64,000 nucleotides of DNA from JAWRCU01 sp033542235. GTDB lineage: Bacteria > Pseudomonadota > Alphaproteobacteria > Rhizobiales > Rhizobiaceae. The notes beneath the pieces were generated by a model that did not search any database, was not told where the DNA came from, and saw only the letters and a program-made list of their open reading frames with translations. Of the stretch, positions 32,690 through 41,386 are shown piece by piece; positions within the stretch are counted from its first letter, which is position 1, and every line of letters begins with the position of its first letter. Both the position numbers and the translations under genes were made by a program. The DNA lies in NCBI RefSeq assembly GCF_033542235.1, contig NZ_JAWRCU010000010.1:1-64000 (forward strand), written 5' to 3'.

Positions 32690-33904
32690 ATGAGCCAGCA
32701 TCAGACAGTTTTCACGATGGAAAAGGCTGTTCCTAGCGCCGAGGCAGCACCTGGCATCGAGATGCCACGCGAGCTCCCCGTAACCGACCCGCACCAGCTC
32801 CCGGCGGTTACAGATGTGCCGAATACCTCGCGGAAGCGGTGGCTGCGCAATCTGCTCTTTGCCAGCGCGGCTGTCGCCGCTCTCGCCGGCGGAGCCTATT
32901 ATGGCTGGCAATACTGGACAGTCGGTCGCTTCCTGGTGTCGACGGACGACGCTTACGTCAAGGCCGACAGTACGACGATCGCTCCAAAGATTTCCGGCTA
33001 TATCGGCGCGGTGCTCGTCGGCGACAACGAGGCGGTTAAGGCGGGTCAGGTGCTGGCGCGCATCGACGACCGCGACTTCAAGGTTAGCCTCGAGCAGGCC
33101 GAGGCCCAGGTCGACGCAGCAAAGGCCAACATCGCCAACAAGCAGGCTGGCATCGTCGCCCAGCAATCGCAGATCAACGCTGCCAAGGCGACGGTCGCGG
33201 TCGACCAGGCCAATGAGACTTTTGCCGAGCAGGACGACAAGCGCTACGCCGACCTGGCCAAAACGGGCTATGGCACCGTACAGAATGCCCAGGAAGCGGC
33301 CTCGAAGATCGCCGCCGCCCGCGCGGCCGTGGCGCGTGATACGGCCGCGCTCGATAGCGCCACGAGGCAGCTCGATGTGGTCAAGGCCGAGCTCGCCCAG
33401 GCCGAAGCTGCGCTCGCTCAGGCTCAGGCTGCCCGGGACCAGGCTCAGCTGAACCTGTCCTACACCGCCCTCGTCGCGCCGATTGATGGAGTGATCGGCA
33501 ACCGCACATTGCGCGTCGGCCAATATGTTCAGGCCGGCACACAGCTGATGGCTGTGGTGCCGACCGCGGACGCCTATATCGTCGCCAACTACAAGGAAAC
33601 CCAGCTCACCGACGTGCATGCCGGCCAGCCGGTCGACATCGAGGTCGATACGTTCCCTGGTCGGGTCTTCAAGGGCCATGTCGACAGCCTTTCACCGGCG
33701 AGCGGCCAGGAATTTGCCCTGCTGCCTCCGGACAATGCCACCGGCAACTTCACCAAGGTGGTGCAGCGCATCCCGGTAAAGATCGTGCTCGACCATGCAA
33801 GCCCGCTTTCGGTCGTGCTGCGGCCGGGCATGTCGGTCTATCCGACCATCGACACCAAGGCTGCGACGACGGAACTCGCCTCGACATCCGAACGGGTCAA
33901 CTAA
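32690..33904 (+). CDS. EmrA/HlyD-type membrane fusion protein
   Basis: A 404-residue periplasmic adaptor anchored by one N-terminal membrane segment (about residues 52-72). Then come a lipoyl-like half motif (STDDAYVKADSTTIAPKISG), a long coiled-coil hairpin rich in Ala, Gln and Glu (about 125-260) and a beta-barrel part (YTALVAPIDGVIGNRTLRVG). It should link the inner-membrane pump encoded next to an outer-membrane channel, which is not encoded here. The start at 32690 follows GGAAAGG. The pair is probably repressed by the divergent TetR protein. Confidence 0.92.
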   Translation: MSQHQTVFTMEKAVPSAEAAPGIEMPRELPVTDPHQLPAVTDVPNTSRKRWLRNLLFASAAVAALAGGAYYGWQYWTVGRFLVSTDDAYVKADSTTIAPKISGYIGAVLVGDNEAVKAGQVLARIDDRDFKVSLEQAEAQVDAAKANIANKQAGIVAQQSQINAAKATVAVDQANETFAEQDDKRYADLAKTGYGTVQNAQEAASKIAAARAAVARDTAALDSATRQLDVVKAELAQAEAALAQAQAARDQAQLNLSYTALVAPIDGVIGNRTLRVGQYVQAGTQLMAVVPTADAYIVANYKETQLTDVHAGQPVDIEVDTFPGRVFKGHVDSLSPASGQEFALLPPDNATGNFTKVVQRIPVKIVLDHASPLSVVLRPGMSVYPTIDTKAATTELASTSERVN

Positions 33905-33946
33905 GCGCGATCAGGCTCACCGGCCAAGCTATGGCAGGAGGGTGCG

Positions 33947-35560
33947 ATGTCTGCCACGACGAATACCATCTCGCTCAGCTCTCACGGCACCGTCACTGCG
34001 GCGCCTTCATCCGAGCGGGCGAGCACTACGGCCTGGATCGCGGTGCTGGCCGGCATGATCGGCGCATTCATGGCGATCCTCAACATCCAGATCACCAATG
34101 CGTCGCTGCTCGACATCGAGGGCGGCATCGGCACGGGCGTGGACAACGGCGCCTGGATCTCGACCTCCTATCTCATCGGCGAGATCGTGGTGATCCCGCT
34201 CACCGACTATCTGAGCCGGGTGTTCTCGTTCCGGCGCTACATGCTGGCGAACGCTATCCTGTTCCCAATCTTCTCGGCGGCCTGCGCTTTCGCCCATGAC
34301 CTCGGCTCGATGATCGTGCTGCGTGGCCTGCAGGGCTTTGCCGGCGGCGTGCTGATCCCGATGGCCTTTACGATGGTGCTGACAAAGCTGCCCAAGTCGC
34401 AGCAACCGTTCGGCCTGGCGATCTTCGCGCTCTCCGTCACCTTCGCGCCGGCGATCGGCCCGACCATCGGCGGCTATCTCACCGAGACCTATGGCTGGCA
34501 ATCGATCTTCTTCGTCAACACGCCGCCCAGCATCATCATGGTGGTCGCACTGTTCCTGACGCTCGAAAAGCAGCCGATGCAGCTTTCGCTTCTGAAAGGC
34601 GGCGACTGGGCCGGCATCGTCACCATGGCGATCGGGCTTTCGGCGCTGCAGACCGTGCTTGAGGAAGGCAACAAGGACGACTGGTTCCAGTCGCCCTTCA
34701 TCGTCAAGCTCGCGCTCACTGCAGCCGTGTTCCTTATTGCCTTCGTGGCCATCGAACTCACGGTGAAGAAGCCGCTCGTCCAGTTGCGCCTTCTCAAGCA
34801 GCGCAATTTCGGCGTCGGCGTTCTCGTCAACGTGCTGGTCGGCGTTGCCCTGTTCGGCACGGTCTACATCCTGCCCCAGTATCTCGGCCAGGTGCAGCGC
34901 TACAATGCCGAGCAGATCGGCTACGTGCTCGCCTGGACCGGCCTGCCCCAGCTTGCGATCATCCCGCTCGTGCCACTTTTGATGAAGCGGTTCGACGCGC
35001 GCTTGATCGGCTTCGTCGGCATCAGCATCTTTGCGGCCAGCTGTTTCATGAACGTCGCCCTGTCGCTGGACAGCGCCGGCGACCAGTTCTTCGTGCCCAA
35101 CATCGTGCGAGCCATCGGCCAGGCGCTGGTGCTGACACCGATCACAGTGATCACCACAGCCGGCATCGCGCCGAGCGAGGCGGCTGCCGCATCGGGCCTT
35201 TCGAACATGCTCCGCAACCTCGGCGGCGCGGTAGGGACGGCGACGCTCGCGACGGTGCTCACCAAACGCGAGCAGTTCCATTCGAATATCATTGGCCAGT
35301 CGGTGACCGTCTACCGGGACGAGGTGCGCGACAGGATCGACCAGCTGACGCAGTACTTTCTGGCGCATGGCGTGTCGGACCCGGCGCTCGCCCAGGCCAA
35401 GGCGATCGCCGCAATCGGCGCAACCGTCCATCGTCAGGCGCTGATCCTGGGCTTCAGCGACACATTTGCCGTGATCGGCATCGTCCTTGCGCTCGCCGCC
35501 ATCGCGCTGCTCTTCACCCGAAAGATCGCCATCGGCGGCGGAGGTGCGGGCGCGCATTGA
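33947..35560 (+). CDS. DHA2-family drug efflux transporter (EmrB-like)
   Basis: A 537-residue major-facilitator protein with about 14 predicted membrane helices. Landmarks are the start AWIAVLAGMIGAFMAILNIQ, the motif-A-like region around YLSRVFSFRRYM, LRGLQGFAGGVLIPMAF and the FAPAIGPTIGGYLTETYGW motif C. It uses proton exchange to export hydrophobic drugs or other toxic compounds across the inner membrane. It follows the fusion protein gene by 42 bp, forming a two-gene efflux operon. The substrate is unknown. Confidence 0.92.
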   Translation: MSATTNTISLSSHGTVTAAPSSERASTTAWIAVLAGMIGAFMAILNIQITNASLLDIEGGIGTGVDNGAWISTSYLIGEIVVIPLTDYLSRVFSFRRYMLANAILFPIFSAACAFAHDLGSMIVLRGLQGFAGGVLIPMAFTMVLTKLPKSQQPFGLAIFALSVTFAPAIGPTIGGYLTETYGWQSIFFVNTPPSIIMVVALFLTLEKQPMQLSLLKGGDWAGIVTMAIGLSALQTVLEEGNKDDWFQSPFIVKLALTAAVFLIAFVAIELTVKKPLVQLRLLKQRNFGVGVLVNVLVGVALFGTVYILPQYLGQVQRYNAEQIGYVLAWTGLPQLAIIPLVPLLMKRFDARLIGFVGISIFAASCFMNVALSLDSAGDQFFVPNIVRAIGQALVLTPITVITTAGIAPSEAAAASGLSNMLRNLGGAVGTATLATVLTKREQFHSNIIGQSVTVYRDEVRDRIDQLTQYFLAHGVSDPALAQAKAIAAIGATVHRQALILGFSDTFAVIGIVLALAAIALLFTRKIAIGGGGAGAH

Positions 35561-35600
35561 GCCGGCACGAACTACTCCCCGCGTCAGCCGATCAAAAACT

Positions 35601-35630
35601 ATCGCCGATACCATCGTGCAATGGATTTCC
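35601..35630 (+). promoter_or_regulatory. motif 2 copy, upstream of epoxide hydrolase 1
   Basis: Reads ATCGCCGATACCATCGTGCA then ATGGATTT. It lies 58 bp before the start codon at 35688, so it probably sits just upstream of the promoter. Confidence 0.65.
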
Positions 35631-35687
35631 GCTCACCGCGAGTTGATCCTTCTGTGCACGTCCGATTGATGGGATCAGGAGGAGTCA

Positions 35688-36980
35688 GTGTCAGCGACAT
35701 CGCTTTCTCCCACTCGGCGTGAACTGCTTGCGGCTACGGCTGCCGCCGGAGCCATCGGCATTCTCCCCGGAACGCTTGGCGTCGCGGCTGCAGGAGACGT
35801 AGTCCGCCCTTTCACCGTCAGCATCCCGGAGGATGAAATCGACGATCTTCGCCGGCGCATCGCTGCGACCCGCTGGCCTGACCGGGAGACGGTCAGTGAC
35901 CAGTCCCAGGGCATACAGACCGAGAAGCTCAGGCCGCTCGTCGAATACTGGGGTACTGGCTATGACTGGCGCAAGGCGGAGGCCAGGCTGAACGCTCTGC
36001 CCCAGTTCATGACCACGATCGACGGCCTCGACATCCATTTCATTCACATTCGTTCGAAAGTGCCCAATGCCTTGCCGCTGATCATGACGCATGGATGGCC
36101 CGGATCGGTGCTGGAACTGCTCAAGACCATCGGCCCGCTCACGGATCCGTCCGCCCATGGCGCTGCTTCCGAGGACGCGTTCGACCTCATACTGCCGTCG
36201 ATGCCGGGCTATGGCTTCTCCGGCAAGCCGACGGATACAGGCTGGGGCGTCGATCGCATCGCGAAAACCTGGATAGAGCTGATGCAGCGTCTTGGCTATA
36301 CGCGCTATGTCGCTCAGGGTGGCGATTGGGGCTCTCCCGTTTCCGGCGCCATGGCGCGTCGGGCCCCTGCCGGCTTGCTCGGCATCCACATGAACTTGCC
36401 TGCAACGGTTCCGCCGGAGATCGCCGCGCTGCTGGCCGCAGGCGGTTCTGCGCCTGCGGGGCTCTCCGAGAAGGAACTCGCGGCTTTCGACGCGCTCAGC
36501 TCGGCTGCCAAAATGGGAAACAGGTCCTATGCGGTGATGATGGGCAGCCGGCCGCAGACGATAGGCTATTCGATCACGGACTCCCCGGCCGGGCTCGCGG
36601 CATGGATGCTCGGGCATCCCGGCTTCTCGACTTGGACCTATGACCGCACCGATCCCGAAAAATCCCCCGACGAGGTGCTGGACGACATCACGCTTTACTG
36701 GGTGACGCATACCGCTACCTCGGCCTCGCGGCTGTACTGGGAGCACGCCGGGGCCAGCCCTATTTTCGCAGCCGCGCAGAAGACGTCCGAGATTACGCTG
36801 CCGGTAGCCATCACCGTCTTTCCCGGCGAAAGCTACCAGGCCCCGGAGACGTGGGCCCGTCGCGCCTATCGCAACCTGATCTACTTCCACGAGGTCGACA
36901 AGGGCGGCCATTTCGCCGCGTGGGAGGAGCCGGACCTCTTCTCCACCGAGCTGCGCGCCGCATTCCGGCCGTTGCGGTAG
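35688..36980 (+). CDS. Tat-exported epoxide hydrolase (paralogue 1)
   Basis: A 430-residue protein with a Tat-type signal (SPTRREL, Arg10-Arg11, then a hydrophobic stretch ending GVAAAG). It then has the epoxide hydrolase N-terminal domain (about residues 40-150) and an alpha/beta hydrolase core. Nucleophile Asp213 is in AQGGDWG, the oxyanion strand is HGWPGS (135-140), and the catalytic His is in KGGHFAAWEEP near 411. This group opens epoxides to diols. It is collinear with the paralogue at 39936, including the nucleophile position. It may form one unit with the next genes at 37035 and 37396. The substrate is unknown; action outside the cytoplasm is inferred. Confidence 0.9.
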   Translation: MSATSLSPTRRELLAATAAAGAIGILPGTLGVAAAGDVVRPFTVSIPEDEIDDLRRRIAATRWPDRETVSDQSQGIQTEKLRPLVEYWGTGYDWRKAEARLNALPQFMTTIDGLDIHFIHIRSKVPNALPLIMTHGWPGSVLELLKTIGPLTDPSAHGAASEDAFDLILPSMPGYGFSGKPTDTGWGVDRIAKTWIELMQRLGYTRYVAQGGDWGSPVSGAMARRAPAGLLGIHMNLPATVPPEIAALLAAGGSAPAGLSEKELAAFDALSSAAKMGNRSYAVMMGSRPQTIGYSITDSPAGLAAWMLGHPGFSTWTYDRTDPEKSPDEVLDDITLYWVTHTATSASRLYWEHAGASPIFAAAQKTSEITLPVAITVFPGESYQAPETWARRAYRNLIYFHEVDKGGHFAAWEEPDLFSTELRAAFRPLR

Positions 36981-37034
36981 CAACGCGGAGCGCCCGATGG
37001 CCTCTACATCGTAGCAGCAAGCAAAGGAGCGATC

Positions 37035-37337
37035 ATGACCCGACTTGCGATCATCGTCACAATCGACGTCGTGCCCGGCCGCCGCGATCAGTTCTTGCCA
37101 TTGTTGTTGGCCCATCGAGCCCGTTGCCTGAAAGATGAACCTGGAACTTTGCAGTTCGAAGTCCTGGTACCTCGCGATCACGACAGCAAGCTACTCTCTT
37201 ACGAAGTCTATCAAGACGACGTGGCGTTCGAGGCCCATCGGGCAGGACCATCCATCGCGCAGTGGCGCGAAGAGAGCGCCGAAATGGTCCGACAGGTTCA
37301 GGTGACGAGATGCACAATCGCACAATCCCGGGCGTAG
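37035..37337 (+). CDS. antibiotic biosynthesis monooxygenase-type small protein
   Basis: A 100-residue ferredoxin-like fold protein of the ABM family, related to YgiN-type quinol monooxygenases. Typical segments are IIVTIDVVPGRRDQFLPLLL, DEPGTLQFEVLVP and SYEVYQDDVAFEAH. AAAGGAGC precedes the ATG. It lies 54 bp after the epoxide hydrolase and is likely co-transcribed. Members oxidise quinols or aromatic compounds without a cofactor, or protect against reactive quinones. Which applies here cannot be read from sequence. Confidence 0.82.
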   Translation: MTRLAIIVTIDVVPGRRDQFLPLLLAHRARCLKDEPGTLQFEVLVPRDHDSKLLSYEVYQDDVAFEAHRAGPSIAQWREESAEMVRQVQVTRCTIAQSRA

Positions 37338-37395
37338 CGCGGCTGTGCGATCCGCTCGTCATACTGGCGAACTGACGGCTTCTGTGGGAGGAGTC

Positions 37396-38148
37396 ATGAG
37401 CACCGCCGCCACAACGATCCGCCGCGAACCGGAACTGCTCGGCCAAACCGTCGTTGTCATCGGCGGAACCTCTGGCATCGGGCTGGAAACCGCCCGACGC
37501 GCCCGCGCTGAGGGAGCCGGCGTCATTCTCACCGGGCGCAATCGCGAGCGACTGGATCAGGCGGCACGCGAGCTCTGCGCGGAGGACACTGCCGCCTTCG
37601 ATGCCAACAATCCGGCCTCACTGCAGTCGTTCTTCCACGGTCTGCCAGCCCCGATCGACCATGTGATGGTCACCGCCGGGGCTCCCCACTACCGCCCTCC
37701 CCTCGAGATGTCGCCGGAGGAGGCACGCCACGATCTCACAGAGCACTTGCTGCTTGCGCTCAACGTCGCACGCAGCGCCGCCGGCAAGGTTCGGCCGTTG
37801 GGATCCCTCACATTCATGGGCGGCACGGGCGCACGTCGCCCGCGGCCTGGCTTGGCAATCATCTCGACCGTCAGCGTTGCACTGCCAGCCCTGATCGCCA
37901 GTCTCGCGATCGAGCTCGCGCCGGTCCGCGTCAACGTGATCGCCGCAGGCTTCGTTGATACGCCGCTATCGGCATCGCTGCTCGGCGGGAATCTCGACAA
38001 GCGGCGCGACGAGCTCAGGGCGACATTGCCCATCCGGCGCGTCGTAACGCCGGCCGACGTCGCCGCTCTGGCCGTCCACATCATGAGCAACACGGCACTG
38101 ACGGGCGCGACATACGACATAGACGGCGGCCAGCAGCTCGTCTCGTGA
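37396..38148 (+). CDS. SDR-fold protein lacking the usual catalytic Tyr and Lys
   Basis: A 250-residue Rossmann-fold protein with a good cofactor motif (VIGGTSGIG) and C-terminal NVIAAGFVDTPLS, so it belongs to the SDR superfamily. At the place of the YxxxK active site my alignment (anchored on SLAIELAPVRVN) gives Ile and Ser instead of Tyr and Lys. Classical oxidoreductase chemistry is therefore doubtful, and a binding or regulatory role is possible. GGGAGGAGTC precedes the ATG at 37396. It follows the ABM gene by 58 bp in the same direction. Confidence 0.78.
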   Translation: MSTAATTIRREPELLGQTVVVIGGTSGIGLETARRARAEGAGVILTGRNRERLDQAARELCAEDTAAFDANNPASLQSFFHGLPAPIDHVMVTAGAPHYRPPLEMSPEEARHDLTEHLLLALNVARSAAGKVRPLGSLTFMGGTGARRPRPGLAIISTVSVALPALIASLAIELAPVRVNVIAAGFVDTPLSASLLGGNLDKRRDELRATLPIRRVVTPADVAALAVHIMSNTALTGATYDIDGGQQLVS

Positions 38149-38164
38149 TCAGCGCAAGGCGCGA

Positions 38165-38193
38165 GCCACCGATACCATCGCGCAATTGATCGC
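38165..38193 (+). promoter_or_regulatory. motif 2 copy, upstream of VOC protein
   Basis: Reads CCGATACCATCGCGCAATTG, 51 bp before the start codon at 38244. It is a slightly weaker form than the copies at 35601 and 31635. Confidence 0.55.
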
Positions 38194-38243
38194 GCCTCCC
38201 GCCGCCACCATTCTCGAAACGATCAAAACCGAGGGAGATCGAC

Positions 38244-38900
38244 ATGGGTGATACGCTGACTGGCAGTGGCGCGGCGACTGGGACCGCGAACCCCGTTGCC
38301 GAACTGAAGCTCGAAGTCGTCGTCATTCCTGTTTCGGATGTCGATCGCGCCAAGCGCTTTTACGGCGGCCTCGGCTGGAGGCTCGACGCCGACTTCGCCA
38401 ATGGCGACGATTTTCGGGTCGTTCAGTTCACGCCTCCGGGTTCGCCGACCTCGATTCACTTCGGCAAGGGCGTTACGTCGGCAGCCCCGGGCTCGGCCCA
38501 GAGACTCTACCTCATCGTATCCGATATCGAGGCGGCGCGCGCTGCGCTCGTTGCTCGCGGCGCCGATGTAAGCGAGGTGTTCCATCGCACCGCCGTCGGC
38601 GGCCCCACTGTCAGCGGCGCGGACCCGGAGCGGCGCAGCTACAATTCCTTCGCCACCTTCAACGATCCGGACGGCAATAGCTGGCTCCTTCAGGAAATCA
38701 CGGCGCGGCTGCCCGGACGCGTGGACGCAGAAGATACGACATTCGCGTCGATCACAGACCTGGAGGCCGCTCTCAAACGCGCAGCCACCGCCCATGGCGA
38801 GCATGAGAAGCGCAATGGCGGCCAGCGCGATGAGAACTGGCCAGCCTGGTACGCCCAGTACATGGTCGCGGAGCAAGCCGGCAAAGCGTTGCCGGAATGA
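38244..38900 (+). CDS. VOC-family (glyoxalase-like) protein
   Basis: A 218-residue vicinal-oxygen-chelate fold protein with LEVVVIPVSDVDRAKRFYGG at the start, IHFGKG, an internal LYLIVSDIEAARAALVARGA and the closing FNDPDGNSWLLQE. These match glyoxalase/bleomycin-resistance and dioxygenase-like proteins. A C-terminal tail of about 60 residues (ending WPAWYAQYMVAEQAGKALPE) is an extension beyond the core domain and occurs in some bacterial VOC proteins. It is under its own motif 2 copy. Likely detoxification of an electrophile, but the substrate is not known. Confidence 0.85.
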   Translation: MGDTLTGSGAATGTANPVAELKLEVVVIPVSDVDRAKRFYGGLGWRLDADFANGDDFRVVQFTPPGSPTSIHFGKGVTSAAPGSAQRLYLIVSDIEAARAALVARGADVSEVFHRTAVGGPTVSGADPERRSYNSFATFNDPDGNSWLLQEITARLPGRVDAEDTTFASITDLEAALKRAATAHGEHEKRNGGQRDENWPAWYAQYMVAEQAGKALPE

Positions 38901-39003
38901 CCGGATCGGGGACGGAGATCCAGCCGAGACGTCGCTCTTGCCTCACAATGTTTGCTCGCAATCCCTATATTTCGACTGAAGACCGAACAAAGAGGAGATG
39001 CAG

Positions 39004-39528
39004 ATGAGTGCTACGAGCGAACGCGCTGTGCTTGCCGGTGGCTGCTTTTGGGGGATGCAGGATCTGATCCGCCGCTACCCCGGCGTGATTTCGACCCGTG
39101 TCGGATATAGCGGCGGCGACGTGCCCAATGCCACCTATCGCAATCATGACGGCCATGCCGAGGCGATCGAGATCGTGTTTGATCCGACCAAGATCAGCTA
39201 CCGCGACCTGCTGGAATTCTTCTTCCAGATTCACGATCCGACCACCCGCAATCGCCAGGGCAACGATGTCGGCACCAGCTACCGCTCGGCGATCTTCTAT
39301 GTGAACGACGAGCAGAAGCGCGTCGCGGAAGAGACTATTGCTGATGTCGATGCCTCGGGTCTATGGCCAGGCAAGGTCGTGACCGAAGTGACGCCTGTCG
39401 GCGATTTCTGGGAAGCGGAGCCCGAGCACCAGGACTATCTCGAGCGGTATCCCAACGGCTACACCTGCCATTTCCCACGGCCGAACTGGAAGCTCCCCAA
39501 GCGCGAGGAAATCCGGCGGGCCGGGTAA
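39004..39528 (+). CDS. msrA: peptide methionine sulfoxide reductase A
   Basis: A 174-residue MsrA, which reduces methionine-S-sulfoxide in proteins. The active-site GCFWG is near residue 13, followed by VGYSGG, NATYRNHDGHAEAIEI and DVGTSYRS, all family hallmarks. The length is normal. The start at 39004 is preferred over 38998 because AGAGGAG then has a proper 6-bp spacing. It lies 103 bp after the VOC gene and could share its transcript. Its presence among motif 2 genes fits an oxidative or electrophile stress response. No export signal is seen, so it is cytoplasmic. Confidence 0.93.
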   Translation: MSATSERAVLAGGCFWGMQDLIRRYPGVISTRVGYSGGDVPNATYRNHDGHAEAIEIVFDPTKISYRDLLEFFFQIHDPTTRNRQGNDVGTSYRSAIFYVNDEQKRVAEETIADVDASGLWPGKVVTEVTPVGDFWEAEPEHQDYLERYPNGYTCHFPRPNWKLPKREEIRRAG

Positions 39529-39592
39529 GGGCAACGTAGGAAATCGCGGCAGGTAGCGCGATCGGGGTGTTGAGAATAGCGCGGCGCCAGTG

Positions 39593-39739
39593 CCCCCCTC
39601 CCCCTTGTGGGGAGGGATTCAGGGTGGGGGTGCCTCGCGATGACCCTGCGCGGTTGGCTGAATCAGACGGCACAACTCCGGCTTGGCTTAGCGCCGGTCG
39701 CACCCCCACCCTGAATCCCTCCCCACAAGGGGGAGGGGG
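39593..39739. repeat. REP-like element with 38-bp inverted arms
   Basis: Arms at 39593-39632 and 39701-39739 are near-perfect inverted copies (CCCTCCCCCTTGTGGGGAGG with GATTCAGGGTGGGGG, and their complement) around a 68-bp centre. Each arm is itself partly palindromic. This is typical of intergenic REP or BIME-type repeats in Rhizobiales. It lies after msrA and may end that transcript. A partial relative is seen near 42478-42515. Confidence 0.75.
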
Positions 39740-39842
39740 TCATCAGCGTCGCGCCTCCAAATGCGATTGCCCAGGTATGTCTGTCCTCGTCATGCCTTGT
39801 AGTCTCAACCCGATTGCTCACTGCTCCAACCAACCCAAAGGT

Positions 39843-39872
39843 ATCGCCGACACCTTGGTGTAATAGATTTGC
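39843..39872 (+). promoter_or_regulatory. motif 2 copy, upstream of epoxide hydrolase 2
   Basis: Reads ATCGCCGACACCTTGGTGTA then ATAGATTT, 64 bp before the start codon at 39936, with a CACCTTGGTG centre. Confidence 0.63.
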
Positions 39873-39935
39873 GCCCGCTGACAGTCGATCTCTCCTCTCG
39901 CATCCGAGCGCGTCATTGGACAGAGGAGGACCAAC

Positions 39936-41237
39936 ATGTCAGCAACATCGCTTTCGCCCACGCGACGCGAACTGCTTGTCGCGACCGCTGCCGTCGGTGT
40001 CGTCGGCATGCTGTCCGGCACGCAGAGCATAGCGGCCGGTAGCGACCAGATGCGCCCCTTCAGCGTCAGCTTTCCGCAGAGTGACCTCGACGATCTGCGC
40101 CGGCGCGTGGCCGCGACCCGCTGGCCGGACAAGGAAACGGTCACGGACGACACGCAAGGCGTGCAGCTCGCAACCGTCCAAAAGCTCGCGAAATACTGGG
40201 CGACCGACTACGACTGGGCCAAAATGCAGGCCCGGCTCAACGCCCTGCAGCAATTCGTCACCGAAATCGACGGACTGGAAATCCACTTCATCCATGTCCG
40301 GTCGAAACACGAGAATGCGTTGCCGGTGATCGTCACGCATGGCTGGCCGGGCTCGATCATCGAGCAGATGAAGATCATCGGCCCGTTGACCAATCCTACC
40401 GCGCATGGCGGCAAGGCATCGGATGCGTTCCACGTGGTGATCCCGTCGCTGCCGGGCTACGGTTTCTCCGGCAAGCCCACGGCCCCCGGCTGGACGCCGG
40501 TGCGCATCGCCAAGGCATGGGCGACGCTCATGCAGCGCCTCGGCTACACCAGATATGTCGCGCAGGGCGGCGATTGGGGGAATGCCGTATCCGAGCAGAT
40601 GGCGCTTCAGGAGCCGCCCGGATTGCTCGGCATCCACACCAACATGGCGGCCACCGTTCCTGCAGATATCTCGAAGGCGCTCGCTGCCGGCAGCCCGCCG
40701 CCCGCCGGGCTCTCGCCGGACGAGAAGCGCGCTTACGAGCAACTCGATGACTTCTACAAGCATGGGCTGGGCTACGCCATCGAGATGAACAATCGCCCGC
40801 AGACGCTGTACGGGATCGTCGATTCGCCGGTTGGCCTCGCGGCGTGGATGCTCGACCACGACATACGCAGCTATGAGCTCATTGCACGCGTGTTCGATGG
40901 AAAAACCGAAGGGCTCACCCGCGACGATATTCTCGACAACGTCACGCTGTACTGGTTGACCAACACGGCGATCTCCTCAGCACGCCTCTATTGGGACAAT
41001 GCGCACAACCCGACGGGCGGCTTCTTTGATCCGAGGGGCATCAAAATCCCGGTCGCCGTCAGCGCCTTTCCGGACGAGATCTATCAGGCGCCGCAGAGCT
41101 GGGCCGAGAAGGCCTACCCGAAGCTCATCCACTACAACAGGCTCCCCAAAGGCGGGCACTTCGCGGCCTGGGAACAGCCGGACGCCTTTTGCGACGAGTT
41201 GCGGGTGTCGTTCCGGCCGCTGCGTCAGGATATCTGA
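39936..41237 (+). CDS. Tat-exported epoxide hydrolase (paralogue 2)
   Basis: A 433-residue paralogue of the protein at 35688-36980, starting with the same SATSLSPTRREL Tat signal. It has an epoxide hydrolase N-terminal domain, nucleophile Asp213 in AQGGDWG, oxyanion HGWPGS and catalytic His in KGGHFAAWEQP. The two proteins align over their whole length without large gaps. The cap region differs (for example PQTLYGIVDSPVGLAAWMLD), so specificity may differ. Its own motif 2 copy indicates separate but parallel control. A strong hairpin follows at 41273. Confidence 0.9.
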   Translation: MSATSLSPTRRELLVATAAVGVVGMLSGTQSIAAGSDQMRPFSVSFPQSDLDDLRRRVAATRWPDKETVTDDTQGVQLATVQKLAKYWATDYDWAKMQARLNALQQFVTEIDGLEIHFIHVRSKHENALPVIVTHGWPGSIIEQMKIIGPLTNPTAHGGKASDAFHVVIPSLPGYGFSGKPTAPGWTPVRIAKAWATLMQRLGYTRYVAQGGDWGNAVSEQMALQEPPGLLGIHTNMAATVPADISKALAAGSPPPAGLSPDEKRAYEQLDDFYKHGLGYAIEMNNRPQTLYGIVDSPVGLAAWMLDHDIRSYELIARVFDGKTEGLTRDDILDNVTLYWLTNTAISSARLYWDNAHNPTGGFFDPRGIKIPVAVSAFPDEIYQAPQSWAEKAYPKLIHYNRLPKGGHFAAWEQPDAFCDELRVSFRPLRQDI

Positions 41238-41272
41238 AGCGAGCGGGCGGATGCCGCCTGCTCTCCTCCCGA

Positions 41273-41301
41273 GGCGGACCGGGCTCCAGGCTCGGTCCGC
41301 C
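41273..41301 (+). terminator. hairpin after epoxide hydrolase 2
   Basis: GGCGGACCG pairs with CGGTCCGCC around a GGCTCCAGGCT loop, 35 bp past the stop codon. A clear T tract is lacking. Confidence 0.5.
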
Positions 41302-41386
41302 GCAAATCGTTGATCCGGCGGTCGGCTTGCGTGGCGAGCCGATCGCCGCCGAATGATGCTCGCCACACAATCGCAGAGGTTGCGCA

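Noticed and set aside
34007..35614. 535-codon minus-strand frame opposite the EmrB-like transporter
   Set aside because: Composition is charge-rich shadow sequence (many His, Asp, Arg, Glu) and the opposite strand encodes a clear transporter.
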